64,000 nt of DNA from Bdellovibrio sp. BCCA (GCF_037996825.1 NZ_JBBNAC010000001.1:496001-560000); one strand, 5' to 3'. Shown: positions 43,401-51,829, counted from the first letter of the stretch. Translations and numbers: made by a program. The notes: a model not told the origin generated them from the letters alone.

Positions 43401-43915
43401 AACTCACTGTTGCCGGAACTATCGAATCTACTTCAGGTGGTGTGAAATATCCTGATACGACAACACAAACGACCGCTTATCCTGGAGCTGCGAAAAGAGC
43501 ACTGTTGGCGTTAAATGCAGGAACATCTGCAACAGCCGTCAGTCCTGTGTCTTGGAATGTTGCGACCTATGATACTGGCGGATTCTGGAGTGCGGGATCT
43601 CCTACACGACTTACAATTCCTGCGGGAGTTACGTTGGTCCGTTTATGCGGAAATGCCTATGGATATTTCGCTCCCGGAAGCAGCGGGATGATTGGTTCAG
43701 GTATTCATAAAAATGGAGCCTTCGCAGCAGGGCTTCCGCATACGCTCACAGAAGGACACACAGCTACGACTCCTTATATTACGAACTTCTGCTCAAGTCC
43801 CGTGGCGGTTACAGCAGGCGACTACTTCGAAATGACCTTTGGGCCTAACGGTGCTGGTACAGTCACAATTCCAAATGATGTCAGAACTTGGTTTTCTATC
43901 GAAGAAGTGAGATAG
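40448..43915 (+). CDS. Long fibre-like surface adhesin (1155 residues)
   Basis: Signal peptide about 1-21. The N-terminal 180 residues are paralogous to the protein at 31806 (LTYQGRILKSDGTPLEYNNV, HDGSGWKTISPDSTVRSVPY). A long shaft holds three imperfect repeats of GDLSGTYPGPTVAAL-type units followed by QFLKFGGATWGPA-like strands (about 255, 355 and 540). There is a Gly/Thr-rich tail-fibre segment (AGAGLTGGGTSGSVTLSV) and two NLGIGTTAPS/VGIGTASPGQ knobs. The C-terminal tip (about 1014-1155, ITNFCSSPVAVTAGDYFEMT) looks like a jelly roll and differs from the shorter copy. Probably a trimeric prey-recognition or attachment fibre; inference from architecture. Confidence 0.78.
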   Translation: MSNLARLWTFFLPFFFAVAGYTSPSSLTYQGRILKSDGTPLEYNNVSFQFEITSPDGLCVLYREQVNGINMVNSGGVFDVPIGALGTQSYPGNGTFTLLDAFKNTGSLTCDGNSPYSPQVDDVRKLRVKFHDGSGWKTISPDSTVRSVPYAGFSYSAAKLGNNTASDFILKTGIPTCAPSTFLSWDGSALTCAAVAGASGGTVTNVTSANSYLTIINNTSTPTLTLNVGTSANTVAAGNDPRLVNALQTGSTASGDLSGTYPGPTVAALQGVGVSSTTPTNGQFLKFGGATWGPATIGTSDVNGLSTTLSSYLTQSAFNSYVTSAGCTVSQTMYWNSVSGNFQCQAINVGLAGDITGSIGAAKVVALQNRPVDTTAPTTNQILKWDGAKWAPASAPAITSGTDASKPGTPSTGDLFVATDTQKIYRYNGTTWDVVSSAAGTGGTITGVTAGAGLTGGGTSGSVTLSVNAGTIASGVLAVAQGGTGQSSFTDGQLLIGNSSGNTLTKATLTAGSGVNITNGNGTITIAATGAAPTGSASGDLSGSYPGPTVAKLSGTALSISSLTTSDYLKYNGTNWVNSAIAVADVTGLSTSLSGKPDYTQFPICTAAQTLTFVSPAGGFVCTSIAIGDAAITYASKSANTFLAAPSGGAGTPTFRTLVAADLPAAPYDTTYFKQGGNSFGAVATLGTIDNRNLVLKTNNTTRMTILNGGSVGFGTQALSWYDVSLYKADADANMSVVSENTSTTNARYPALNVVNYAGSPAVGAVGNPSINLVNMRGTTGTSAVMKSGESLGAIAFNGSSNAAGGYKMGASIWAQAAQDFSGSAAGTDLYFQTTPLNSTSNLERMRLTAAGNLGIGTTAPSYRIDVQGNNYSTSSIKLRRTEVSGIGPGVDFYTSADSTDTATSQTVSAKGLGQINFYGTNETGVAASNPSARISVVTSEDTTTTATGGYMRFQTTTTGANTLTEVMRLSDGKVGIGTASPGQKLTVAGTIESTSGGVKYPDTTTQTTAYPGAAKRALLALNAGTSATAVSPVSWNVATYDTGGFWSAGSPTRLTIPAGVTLVRLCGNAYGYFAPGSSGMIGSGIHKNGAFAAGLPHTLTEGHTATTPYITNFCSSPVAVTAGDYFEMTFGPNGAGTVTIPNDVRTWFSIEEVR

Positions 43916-44051
43916 AACATCTTGCTGTCTGCAATTAGACAAGCGATTCATTTTCTTTTCGAAATATACAAGTCTGCGGCCCAGAGCAGGCCTCCTCAAT
44001 AACTCGTCGCCGGGACAAGATTAATATAGCGACAAAACATGAGGAGGAGCC

Positions 44052-45569
44052 ATGAATACGTTTCGAATCATTGTTGTGGGTGTGATTTTATTTTTTTCAA
44101 GTTTGGGAAATACACAGTCAAAACAAGCTGATTATCTGGAAGTGATCGACGCTTTAAGTTTGCCGGACATTCGAGCGGCCATGCTTTCCTCTGCAAGTCA
44201 TGGATTGAATTACAAAGCCTATTGGACAGACGCCATGGAGCAGTCCTTTCAACAAGGTGGGAATCCTCTTTTAAAAACTCAGGCCAATGAAAATTTTCTG
44301 AACTTGCTTAAAGATATTTCCTTGGGTGTTGTGAATCCAGAATCTATGGGCGTTGATGTTAAGTTAAAACAAAAAGTATTCCTCACGGCACCGCAACTCA
44401 AAGTTCTTCTCTTAGCAAGCGGCACAAGTGCGAACCCTTTCATGGAGAGCCTTGTACCAAAAACAGCGCAATACATTGCGCTGAAAGAAGCGCTTCATAA
44501 GCTGATTTCTTATTGCTCACAAGGGCAGTGGCCGGAATTGCCGCCATTGAAAAAAGATTTAAAGCCGGGCGTGTACAGTCCTGCTATTCCGGCTCTTAAG
44601 GAACGCATGCGCCAACTTGGCTATAATATTCCTTCGAACGATGACATCTTTGATGAAGACATGGTTGACGCCGCGGTTGATATTCAATGGATGTCTCGCG
44701 TAAAGCCTGACGGCGTTATTTCCGCGAATGGAAGGACATTTAAGTATCTTAATACGTCGTGTGAGAGCCGCATACAGCAAGTGCGACTTGATATGGAGAA
44801 ATTGCGCTGGTTCCCGCAAACTTTTGAAGATCGATATATTTTTATCAATCTTGCGATGTCACAGTTTACTTTGATTGATAAAACAGGTCCTTCTCTTTTT
44901 TCAATGAACTTTAGGACTATCAATGGACGTGTTGCACGCAAGTCTCCCACTTTGAAAGACAAAATAGTTTATGTCGTAATCAACCCATTTTGGGTCGTGC
45001 CTCCCACCATTTTCAAGGAAGACAAGGTTGAGGAAATTCGTAAGTTACAACCTTGGGAAGTTGAGGCTTATTTCCAAACACGAAACTATGAAGTGTGGAA
45101 TCGTGATTTCACGCAACGAATTGATCCGACAACCATCGATTGGCACGCGCAGGACCCAAACCTGGATTCAGAAATATTTATTCGTCAGAAACCTAATTAT
45201 AACAACGCTCTGGGAGTGTTGAAATTTATGTTAACCAATTCCTTTGCGATTTACCTGCATGACACAAATCAAAGAGAGATTTTTTCTGATCCTTTCCGTT
45301 TGATCAGCTCGGGTTGCGTGCGCTTAGAACGTCCTATGGATTTGGCGGAATATCTTTTGCACGGAACTCCCTGGACGCGTGAAATGATCGAACGATACGC
45401 AGCGAAGCCCGGTGAGGTTCTTGATATGGATACGCGCGTGGCTTTAAAAAAAGTCATGCCGGTCTATATGGTTTTCATGACGTCACAATTAAGTTCCGAC
45501 GGTGTCATTCGATTTGCGGAAGACACCTACGATCAAGGATCTCGCTTGTTGAAGCTCGGAGCCTGGTAA
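44052..45569 (+). CDS. Secreted L,D-transpeptidase (YkuD/YcbB-like)
   Basis: 505 residues behind a strong GAGGAGG site. Signal peptide about 1-21. A peptidoglycan-binding domain (PALKERMRQLGYNIPSNDDI, near 180-240) precedes the YkuD catalytic domain. The catalytic His lies in YLHDTNQREIF (near 403) and the Cys in SSGCVRLERPMDLAEY (near 422). RWFPQTFEDRYIFINLA is typical of the large YcbB class. These enzymes make 3-3 crosslinks or attach ligands to meso-Dap in the periplasm. Bdellovibrio is known to modify prey wall with such enzymes; whether this one does is open. Confidence 0.9.
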   Translation: MNTFRIIVVGVILFFSSLGNTQSKQADYLEVIDALSLPDIRAAMLSSASHGLNYKAYWTDAMEQSFQQGGNPLLKTQANENFLNLLKDISLGVVNPESMGVDVKLKQKVFLTAPQLKVLLLASGTSANPFMESLVPKTAQYIALKEALHKLISYCSQGQWPELPPLKKDLKPGVYSPAIPALKERMRQLGYNIPSNDDIFDEDMVDAAVDIQWMSRVKPDGVISANGRTFKYLNTSCESRIQQVRLDMEKLRWFPQTFEDRYIFINLAMSQFTLIDKTGPSLFSMNFRTINGRVARKSPTLKDKIVYVVINPFWVVPPTIFKEDKVEEIRKLQPWEVEAYFQTRNYEVWNRDFTQRIDPTTIDWHAQDPNLDSEIFIRQKPNYNNALGVLKFMLTNSFAIYLHDTNQREIFSDPFRLISSGCVRLERPMDLAEYLLHGTPWTREMIERYAAKPGEVLDMDTRVALKKVMPVYMVFMTSQLSSDGVIRFAEDTYDQGSRLLKLGAW

Positions 45570-45579
45570 ACTCCAGGCT
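45560..45579 (+). terminator. Hairpin spanning the L,D-transpeptidase stop codon
   Basis: AGCCTGG and CCAGGCT enclose TAAACT, with the stop codon in the loop and only a short T-run behind it. A weak terminator or a 3' end stabiliser. Confidence 0.4.
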
Positions 45580-45652
45580 TTACAAGACACGTCATCGCTT
45601 GCTCGCCTTTACACACCTTTGGATAATACCAAAGGATTAAAGGAGTTAAGAA

Positions 45653-46054
45653 ATGGCCTCTATTTTTACCAAGATCATCAACGGTGAACTTCCTAGCTAT
45701 AAAATTTATGAAGATGATCGGGTCTTATCATTCTTGGCTTTGGATCAAGTGAACCTGGGACATACCTTGGTTATCTGCAAAGAAGAGATCAATCATTGGA
45801 CGGAAGTACCATCTGAAACTTATGCTCATTTGCACAAGATCTCTCAAAAAATCGGCAAAGCGATTTTGAAAGCGTCGGGCTCGCCGCGTGTTGGACAAAT
45901 GGTTGCTGGTTTTGAAGTTCCTCACTATCACTTGCACTTGATTCCAGCGTGGTCGATTCCTGATTTGGATTTCAAGAGAGCGAAACGTCGTTCTGATGAA
46001 GAGATGAAACAAATCCAAGCGGAAATCATCAAACACTTGGATAATTTGAAGTAA
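45653..46054 (+). CDS. HIT-family nucleotide hydrolase
   Basis: 133 residues with AAAGGAG upstream. The histidine triad is His91-Tyr-His93-Leu-His95 in FEVPHYHLHLIPAW, and IINGELPSYKIYEDD at the N-terminus is typical of the HinT/Fhit-like superfamily. Members hydrolyse nucleoside phosphoramidates or dinucleotides. Cytoplasmic. It is followed 7 bases later by a DUF1653 gene. Confidence 0.9.
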   Translation: MASIFTKIINGELPSYKIYEDDRVLSFLALDQVNLGHTLVICKEEINHWTEVPSETYAHLHKISQKIGKAILKASGSPRVGQMVAGFEVPHYHLHLIPAWSIPDLDFKRAKRRSDEEMKQIQAEIIKHLDNLK

Positions 46055-46061
46055 GGTTGTT

Positions 46062-46301
46062 ATGGCAAAAAATCCGGAAAACGAAATCATTCCTGGAGCC
46101 ATCTATCAGCACTACAAGGGAAAACAGTACCGCGTGATCGGGCTTGGGAAACACAGCGAAACCTTGGAAGACGTTGTCTTGTACGAAGCTCTGTATCCAA
46201 ATTCGCTGGGAAGGCTCTGGTGTCGTCCGGCTTATATGTGGTCTGAACTTGTGGAAGTTCAAGGCGAGAAGGTTCCTCGCTTTAAATTTTTATTCAAATG
46301 A
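46062..46301 (+). CDS. DUF1653-family small protein
   Basis: 79 residues. GAIYQHYKGKQYRVIGLGKH, DVVLYEALYPNSLGRLWCRP and FKFLFK match the DUF1653 domain, a small beta fold of unknown function often near nucleotide or stress genes. Its stop overlaps the next start (ATGA at 46298-46301). Confidence 0.85.
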   Translation: MAKNPENEIIPGAIYQHYKGKQYRVIGLGKHSETLEDVVLYEALYPNSLGRLWCRPAYMWSELVEVQGEKVPRFKFLFK

Positions 46302-47332
46302 AAAACCTAATCCAAGAGCGCTTTCAACTTCCTACCTTTCCCATCATTCAAGCTCCGATGGCGGGAACTTTTACTCCGCCTTCGTTTATTGCGACTGTTT
46401 GTGAAGCAGGGGCATTGGGCACTCTTGGTGCTGGTTACCTAAATCCCGAAGACTTGCGCGCGCAAATTCAGGAAATAAAGAAACTCACTCAGAAACCTTT
46501 TGCGGTGAATTTATTTATTCCGACACCTGTGCACTTAGATCAGAAGAAGATTGAAGAGAGCAAAAAAATTCTCGCGCGCTATCATGCTGAACTCGGTATC
46601 ACGGCGGAGCCCAAACTCAATTGGGATGAAAAACTTTTTGAAAAACAATTCCAGGTGGTCTTGGAAGAAAAAGTGCCTGTTTTTAGTTTTGCATTTGGCT
46701 CTCTCTCTGCGGATAAAATGCAGACTTTGCAAGCTCAAGGTGTTTTTATCATTGGAACAGCCACGAGCCTTGAAGAAGGATTATTCCTGGAAAAGATCGG
46801 GTGTGATGCGATCGCAGCTCAAGGAGCTGAAGCAGGTGGGCATCGTGGATCTTTCCTTGATGGAAAATTTCCTCTGATCCCAGTTCAAGAGCTTGTTGAG
46901 CAAATCGTGGACAATGTGCAGATTCCTGTGCTGGCGGCCGGCGGAATTGTCGACGGCAACGATGTCCGCGAAGCGAAAAAGTGGGGAGCACAGGGTGTGC
47001 AAGTGGGAACCGCTTTTTTAGTCTGTAAAGAAAGCACAGCGGCTCCTGAGTTTAAGAAAAGACTTCTTACAAATTCATCAGGCTCCACCATTTTAACAAA
47101 AGCTTTCTCTGGTCGCTGGGCGCGCGGAGTTTCCAACCGCTTTATGCAGGAAATGAAGTCTTTTGAAGAGGACCTTCCTGATTATCCTTTGCAAAATTCT
47201 CTGACACAGGTCTTACGCAAATACGCCACAGAAAAAGGTCTTTCCGATTTTATGTCATTGTGGGCAGGCACTGGTGTTGGACGTTTGAAAGAGCTCTCGA
47301 TTCGTGAGTTGATAAAACAACTGACAGCGTAG
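46298..47332 (+). CDS. Nitronate monooxygenase (2-nitropropane dioxygenase family)
   Basis: 344 residues. FMN-dependent TIM barrel with QAPMAGTFTPPSFIATVCEA at the N-terminus, the family motif GCDAIAAQGAEAGGHRGSF, and VLAAGGIVDG followed by GVQVGTAFLVCKES for phosphate binding. It oxidises alkyl nitronates such as propionate-3-nitronate. Class I features are present by motif, but the exact substrate is not shown. It is third in a HIT-DUF1653-NMO run with overlapping ends. An inverted repeat TTGTGG/CCACAA follows at 47347-47362. Confidence 0.88.
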   Translation: MKNLIQERFQLPTFPIIQAPMAGTFTPPSFIATVCEAGALGTLGAGYLNPEDLRAQIQEIKKLTQKPFAVNLFIPTPVHLDQKKIEESKKILARYHAELGITAEPKLNWDEKLFEKQFQVVLEEKVPVFSFAFGSLSADKMQTLQAQGVFIIGTATSLEEGLFLEKIGCDAIAAQGAEAGGHRGSFLDGKFPLIPVQELVEQIVDNVQIPVLAAGGIVDGNDVREAKKWGAQGVQVGTAFLVCKESTAAPEFKKRLLTNSSGSTILTKAFSGRWARGVSNRFMQEMKSFEEDLPDYPLQNSLTQVLRKYATEKGLSDFMSLWAGTGVGRLKELSIRELIKQLTA

Positions 47333-47439
47333 TTTTTTCATGGAAATTGTGGTGTTCCACAAAGGTCTCTCAATTTTATCAACTCGCTTTCAATTGGCAT
47401 TCAGGTCTTTATCACTTGTTTAAAAAACAGGCGGTGATT

Positions 47440-47468
47440 TTGACCTTTATATAGTGCTTCTCTAAAAG
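47440..47468 (+). promoter_or_regulatory. Sigma-70-type promoter of the imelysin operon
   Basis: TTGACC-N17-TAAAAG (5 of 6 and 4 of 6). The start would be near 47475, 18 bases before the first gene. No convincing Fur box was found nearby by eye. Confidence 0.55.
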
Positions 47469-47492
47469 GGCCCTCACGGAGAAGCATGTTCA

Positions 47493-48845
47493 ATGAAATC
47501 AGTATTTCTAGTTCTCATCTTTTTTTCTACTTTTGTTCACGCTCAAGAAAGTGAAACAACAACGACGACAACAACCACAACGACGGTTGAAACCGTTGTA
47601 CCAGAGGAAGTTAAGCCCTCCGTAGTTTCGGACGACGATGATGATGAAAAACCAGTAGCGACTTCTACGGCTTCTGTTGAAAAGCCGCGTGGTGAATTCC
47701 CGAAATTTGAATTTAAGTCTTATGGTTATATTTCATTTAGCCAACATGAAACTTTTAAAACAGTTCAGAATCTAGAACCGATTGTCCGTCGTCAAATGGA
47801 CTTGGCAGAGTTCGCTTTTGAAGGTGAATACATCCTCACTGAAAATTCAAAAATCGAATTCGAAGTGGAAATTGAACACGGCGGTGTTGGGACAGCCGTT
47901 GAGTTTGATCCATTTGAAGAGTTCGGTGAGTTCGAGCAAGAAATCGAGAAGGGCGGGGAAGTTGTTCTTCACGAAGTTTACTACAAAAAATCTTTCAAAT
48001 ACGGCACGACTTTGAAAGTCGGAAAATTTCCTTTATTTATTTCTCTAGGCTCTGTTCTTACAAAACCACACCGCTATCCTTCAATTCTTCCTTCTGATGT
48101 GGAAGCACGCATGATTCCGCTAGGATGGACAGAGACAGGCGTACAAGTTGAGCAAAAGTACGGTCTTTTCACGGGACGTTTGGGAGTTGTCACGGGTTTA
48201 AACTCTGAATTCTTTAGAACATACAACTGGGTTGGTGGTGGTTATCAACGCCACTTTGAAACCATGAACGCCGATGATTTGGCGACAGTGGGCAGTCTAG
48301 AGTTTGGTAACGTGGGAAAAGGCCAAGGCATTGCCATTGCCGCTTACAAAGGTGACACAACAAAAAACAGATATAAAGTCGACAAGCTGAAAGACACGGC
48401 GACTGTGACTCTTTGGTCTTTGCTGGGATCTTACAAATTGGGCAAGTTCGGAATTCAAGGACAAATGATTCTGGGGGAACTTGATAATGCGGATAAAGTT
48501 TCTCAGGCCAATGCTACATTGGGCGGACTTGCAAAACCAAAAGCCTTTGCGCCGCTGGGAAGCAAAGCTCGTCTTGAAAGCGTGCAGGTTTCTTACGACG
48601 CTTTGGAAGATTTGACGTTCTATCTAAAACAGGAACATGTCGACACGTTTGCGGATGTTGCCGGAAACATCAACAAAAATCCTCGTTACAACATGACAAA
48701 AAAATCGGCGGGTTTGATGTGGATGTGGGACACAGCCGCTTTCATGAAAGTTCAGTACTCTCGTGAAAAAACAGAATTGGAAGGCTTGCCGGAAACTTAC
48801 CAAGCCAACATTGCATTTGGATTTGATTTAGATCGTTTTAATTAA
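47493..48845 (+). CDS. Predicted outer-membrane porin-like protein
   Basis: 450 residues. Signal peptide ending HAQ, then a low-complexity linker with ten Thr in a row and an Asp run (about 20-65). The rest reads as a beta barrel of about 16 strands (FEFKSYGYISFSQHE, KIEFEVEIEHG, LKVGKFPLFISLGSVLTKP) and ends in aromatic FGFDLDRFN. Acidic loops (VEFDPFEEFGEFEQEIEKG) could bind cations. It precedes imelysin and a di-heme protein, so a metal-uptake channel is likely but inferred. Confidence 0.75.
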   Translation: MKSVFLVLIFFSTFVHAQESETTTTTTTTTTVETVVPEEVKPSVVSDDDDDEKPVATSTASVEKPRGEFPKFEFKSYGYISFSQHETFKTVQNLEPIVRRQMDLAEFAFEGEYILTENSKIEFEVEIEHGGVGTAVEFDPFEEFGEFEQEIEKGGEVVLHEVYYKKSFKYGTTLKVGKFPLFISLGSVLTKPHRYPSILPSDVEARMIPLGWTETGVQVEQKYGLFTGRLGVVTGLNSEFFRTYNWVGGGYQRHFETMNADDLATVGSLEFGNVGKGQGIAIAAYKGDTTKNRYKVDKLKDTATVTLWSLLGSYKLGKFGIQGQMILGELDNADKVSQANATLGGLAKPKAFAPLGSKARLESVQVSYDALEDLTFYLKQEHVDTFADVAGNINKNPRYNMTKKSAGLMWMWDTAAFMKVQYSREKTELEGLPETYQANIAFGFDLDRFN

Positions 48846-48865
48846 TTTATTAAAGGAGACAAAAA

Positions 48866-49951
48866 ATGAAAGCTCTTAAAATGATGTTCGCAGCTTTCGC
48901 ATTTGCGGGAGCAACGGCTCAAGCAGCGACGAACCAAGAGATCATCAATCACGTTTCTTACAATGTGATTCTTGCAACTTACAATGACCTTGCGGCGCAA
49001 ACTGCAAACCTAAAAACGGCTGTAGACACATTGGCCGCAAATCCTACTCAAGAAAATTTGAACAACGCTCAAACTGCATGGCGCGCGGCTCGCGTTCCTT
49101 GGGAAAGTTCTGAGTCCTTCTTGTTTGGACCAGTTGATTCACTGGGTATTGATCCGATGTTGGACACTTGGCCTTTGAACAAATTGGATCTTGATAACGT
49201 TCTTAAATCCAATCGCGCGATCACGACTGATTTCGTGCGGGCACTGGGAACAAATCTTCAAGGTTTCCACACGATCGAATATCTTTTGTTCGGTGACGGA
49301 ACTTCAGCAAATACAAAACCAGTGACTGCATTGACTGGTAAACAGTTTGAATATTTGAAAGCGACTTCGGCTTTGTTGGCTGAACATGCAGCGACTTTGG
49401 CTTACACATGGTCCACAAACTATGACCCAGAAGATCCGTCAGCTCCTGGCTATGTAAAGGTGATCAGCAAACCCGGTTTTGACAACCAATTCTATACGTC
49501 TGACAGAGCCGTGATGGAAGAATTTGTTCAAGGCATGATGGGTATCGTTGATGAAGTAGCCAACGGTAAGATGTCTGACCCAATGGGTGCTGACATCGGT
49601 TCTGCAAACATGGCTCTTGTCGAGTCACCATTTGCATGGAACTCTTTGAACGACTTCACAAACAACATTCGTTCCGTCTACAGCATCTACACAGGTCACT
49701 ATAGAACAACAAAAGGTCCGGGCGTGAAAGCTCTTGTTGAAAGAGTAAACCCTGCTTTGGCATCTCAAGTAGAGCAAGACATTTTGAACTGCATGCAGTT
49801 GATTCAAGCAATCCGCCCAGCCAACGGTGGCGATTTCGGTCAAGCGATCTTCACGCCAGATGGTCGTGCACGCACACAAAAAGCCATCGACGCCTTGAAT
49901 GCTCTTCACGGTGTTCTAGAGTCTGAAGTTCTTCCGACCTTGGATATGTAA
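48866..49951 (+). CDS. Imelysin-family periplasmic protein
   Basis: 361 residues with a signal peptide (about 1-21) and a strong AAAGGAG site. The GxHxxE motif occurs as GFHTIE (133-138), and WRAARVPWESSESFLFGPVD plus DSLGIDPMLDTWPLN are family hallmarks. Imelysin-like proteins (M75/IrpA/EfeO relatives) are helical bundles tied to iron uptake rather than proven peptidases. It sits between an outer-membrane barrel and a di-heme oxidoreductase, as in iron-regulated imelysin operons of other bacteria. Confidence 0.9.
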   Translation: MKALKMMFAAFAFAGATAQAATNQEIINHVSYNVILATYNDLAAQTANLKTAVDTLAANPTQENLNNAQTAWRAARVPWESSESFLFGPVDSLGIDPMLDTWPLNKLDLDNVLKSNRAITTDFVRALGTNLQGFHTIEYLLFGDGTSANTKPVTALTGKQFEYLKATSALLAEHAATLAYTWSTNYDPEDPSAPGYVKVISKPGFDNQFYTSDRAVMEEFVQGMMGIVDEVANGKMSDPMGADIGSANMALVESPFAWNSLNDFTNNIRSVYSIYTGHYRTTKGPGVKALVERVNPALASQVEQDILNCMQLIQAIRPANGGDFGQAIFTPDGRARTQKAIDALNALHGVLESEVLPTLDM

Positions 49952-49962
49952 TAGGGGAACAT

Positions 49963-51477
49963 GTGAAAGCTTGGATTGTTCTAACTGCTTTAAGTGGAAT
50001 GATTATGGGAGCGGCGGCAAACGCGGCTCCTTCAATTGATATGGACTACGTGCGCGCTATTAAGTCAGGCGGTGACACGACGGTTTTTTTTAGAGGAGAA
50101 TCGGTTCAGGCTTTCAGGAATCCCGCTGCAAACTTAACGGAAGATCAAATTCGTCAGCATTTAACTGGCGATGCTCTTTTTGAAAGAAATTTTTCTGATG
50201 ATGCCAGTCGTTTTGACTACGGTTTGGGACCTGTTTTCAACAATACAAGCTGCAATGCTTGTCACTCTAAAGACGGTCGCGGTGCTTTGCCGGTAATTCC
50301 GTTTGGTCAAGAGTGGGTTCCGCTCAGACAAAACGAAGCGGTCTTTTTGCGCATCAGTATTGAAGACGGCGTCCAACATCCAAAGAGTGCTCAAAATAAT
50401 TGGGGTGCTCCTGTTGCTGTTCCTGGTTTTTCAGATCAACTCTTTCATTTAGGTTCCATGGGAGTGCGCGAAGACCTTCCCGGCGTAGGCCAAGCGCAGG
50501 TTTGGATGAAGTACGAAAAAAGCACCTTCACTTATTCCGACGGAGAAGTGGTGCAGTTGCGTAAGCCGATCTTCAAGATCACAGATGCTTACGATGAATA
50601 TTTTGATTCCGTTACGGGACAAACGCGCAGTCGTCTTTACGAAAAAGATGTAAAGATGGGCGCACGTATCGGAACGCCTATGATTGGTCTTGGACTTCTT
50701 GAGGCGATCAAGGAATCCGACATTCTCGCGTTGGCCGCTCGCGATCTTTCAAGCGAAGGTGTCAGCGGAAAACCGAACTACGTTTTTGATATTCAAAAGA
50801 GCATGGTTCACGATCCTTATCCTGTTTCGATGGGACGATTTGGTTTAAAAAACAATACGCCGTCTGTTTTCCATCAATCACTCGGAGCCCTTCGCGGTGA
50901 CATCGGCGTGACAAACTATGCTTTCCCTCAAGAGAGCATTGTCGGTACAGCCCTCTATGATCTTTTCATGCAAGGAAAGACTCGTCCCACAGTGGTTGAA
51001 GCTTCGCGCGAAGTGGCGGACGATCTTGTGTTTTACTCACAAACTCTCGCAGTTCCAGCTCGTCGCAATGTTGATGAAGCAGAAATCATTCGCGGCGCCA
51101 ACTTATTTCATCAGGTCAGTTGCACAAGCTGCCATCAACCCAGTTTTGTAACGGGCGATCACGCAAATCCCGCTTTCCGTAATCAAAAAATTTATCCTTT
51201 CACGGATATGCTTTTACACGACATGGGAGAGGGACTTGCTGATGGACGCCAAGATTTCGATGCCACCGGAAGTGAGTGGAAGACGCGTCCGCTTTGGGGT
51301 TTGGGGCATACTCAAACAATCAATCCGCGCGCTGGGTTCCTGCACGACGGTCGGGCTCGCACTATTGAAGAGGCGATTTTGTGGCATGGTGGGGAAGCAG
51401 AATTTTCAAAATCTAATTTTGCGAAACTTCCAAAGGCAGACCGTACTGCTTTGATCCAGTTCATCAGGTCTTTGTAG
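49963..51477 (+). CDS. Di-heme oxidoreductase-family protein (DUF1111)
   Basis: 504 residues from a GTG 11 bases after the imelysin stop, with AGGGGAA upstream. Signal peptide about 1-21. Two c-type heme sites, CNACH (97-101) and CTSCH (387-391). Family blocks include FNNTSCNACHSKDGRG, TPMIGLGLLEAI, and the end segment AGFLHDGRARTIEEAILWHG. Members occur with imelysin and are thought to change metal redox state in the periplasm, resembling MauG-like peroxidases. Function by context only. Confidence 0.9.
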   Translation: MKAWIVLTALSGMIMGAAANAAPSIDMDYVRAIKSGGDTTVFFRGESVQAFRNPAANLTEDQIRQHLTGDALFERNFSDDASRFDYGLGPVFNNTSCNACHSKDGRGALPVIPFGQEWVPLRQNEAVFLRISIEDGVQHPKSAQNNWGAPVAVPGFSDQLFHLGSMGVREDLPGVGQAQVWMKYEKSTFTYSDGEVVQLRKPIFKITDAYDEYFDSVTGQTRSRLYEKDVKMGARIGTPMIGLGLLEAIKESDILALAARDLSSEGVSGKPNYVFDIQKSMVHDPYPVSMGRFGLKNNTPSVFHQSLGALRGDIGVTNYAFPQESIVGTALYDLFMQGKTRPTVVEASREVADDLVFYSQTLAVPARRNVDEAEIIRGANLFHQVSCTSCHQPSFVTGDHANPAFRNQKIYPFTDMLLHDMGEGLADGRQDFDATGSEWKTRPLWGLGHTQTINPRAGFLHDGRARTIEEAILWHGGEAEFSKSNFAKLPKADRTALIQFIRSL

Positions 51478-51572
51478 TTTGACTGTTTCAATCTGAATGG
51501 TTCAGAAAAAAACTGGACCATGAAACTATGGCGCATTTTGTTAAGACCATTGTACTATCATCTAAAGCTTCT

Positions 51573-51717
51573 ATTGGGGCTGGAGAGGAGGTGGTGCTTA
51601 TGGTTAAAACATCTGACATAACCAAGGCGGAGGTGACGGCTTCTTAGCCGGCTAGTCCTTCGCCTGGATTCTAAAAGAATCATAATCAAGAGCGACCGCA
51701 AGGTCGCTCTTCCATTT
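51573..51717 (+). ncRNA. Candidate small RNA with strong terminator
   Basis: The 352 bases between the di-heme gene and cheA hold no convincing gene. TTGTTA-N17-TCTAAA (51538-51566) could start a transcript near 51573. It would fold into successive hairpins: TGGTTA/TAACCA (51601-51624), a stem CCAAGGCG/CGCCTGG (51622-51667) enclosing CGGCT-TCTT-AGCCG (51637-51650), GATTC/GAATC, and a final terminator. A 15-codon frame at 51600 is possible but unlikely. It does not match a riboswitch I recognise. Confidence 0.45.
51688..51717 (+). terminator. Strong intrinsic terminator with GNRA loop
   Basis: AAGAGCGACC-GCAA-GGTCGCTCTT: a perfect 10-base-pair stem with a GCAA tetraloop, followed by CCATTTTTT. 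Confidence 0.9.
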
Positions 51718-51755
51718 TTTAACAAAAATCTGGTCTCATAAGTCTCCGAAGTATC

Positions 51756-51783
51756 TAACTTAAATCTTTGAAAATGCCGATAA
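51756..51783 (+). promoter_or_regulatory. Sigma-28-like promoter of the chemotaxis operon
   Basis: TAACTTAA-N12-GCCGATAA: a perfect -10, with the -35 matching about 4 of 8. The start would be near 51790, giving a 40-base leader with a normal ribosome site (AAGAG) before cheA. Confidence 0.6.
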
Positions 51784-51829
51784 ATTCTTGGAACTTTACA
51801 CTGATTGAAAGCGGGATCTTCCAAGAGTT

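Noticed and set aside
47555-47590. ACA/ACG run as a repeat element
   Set aside because: It simply encodes the poly-Thr linker of the barrel protein with mixed codons.
51520-51621. A 33-codon frame starting MKLWRILLRPLYYH before the candidate sRNA
   Set aside because: No ribosome site, and it overlaps both the proposed promoter and the RNA hairpins; amphipathic look noted but not enough.
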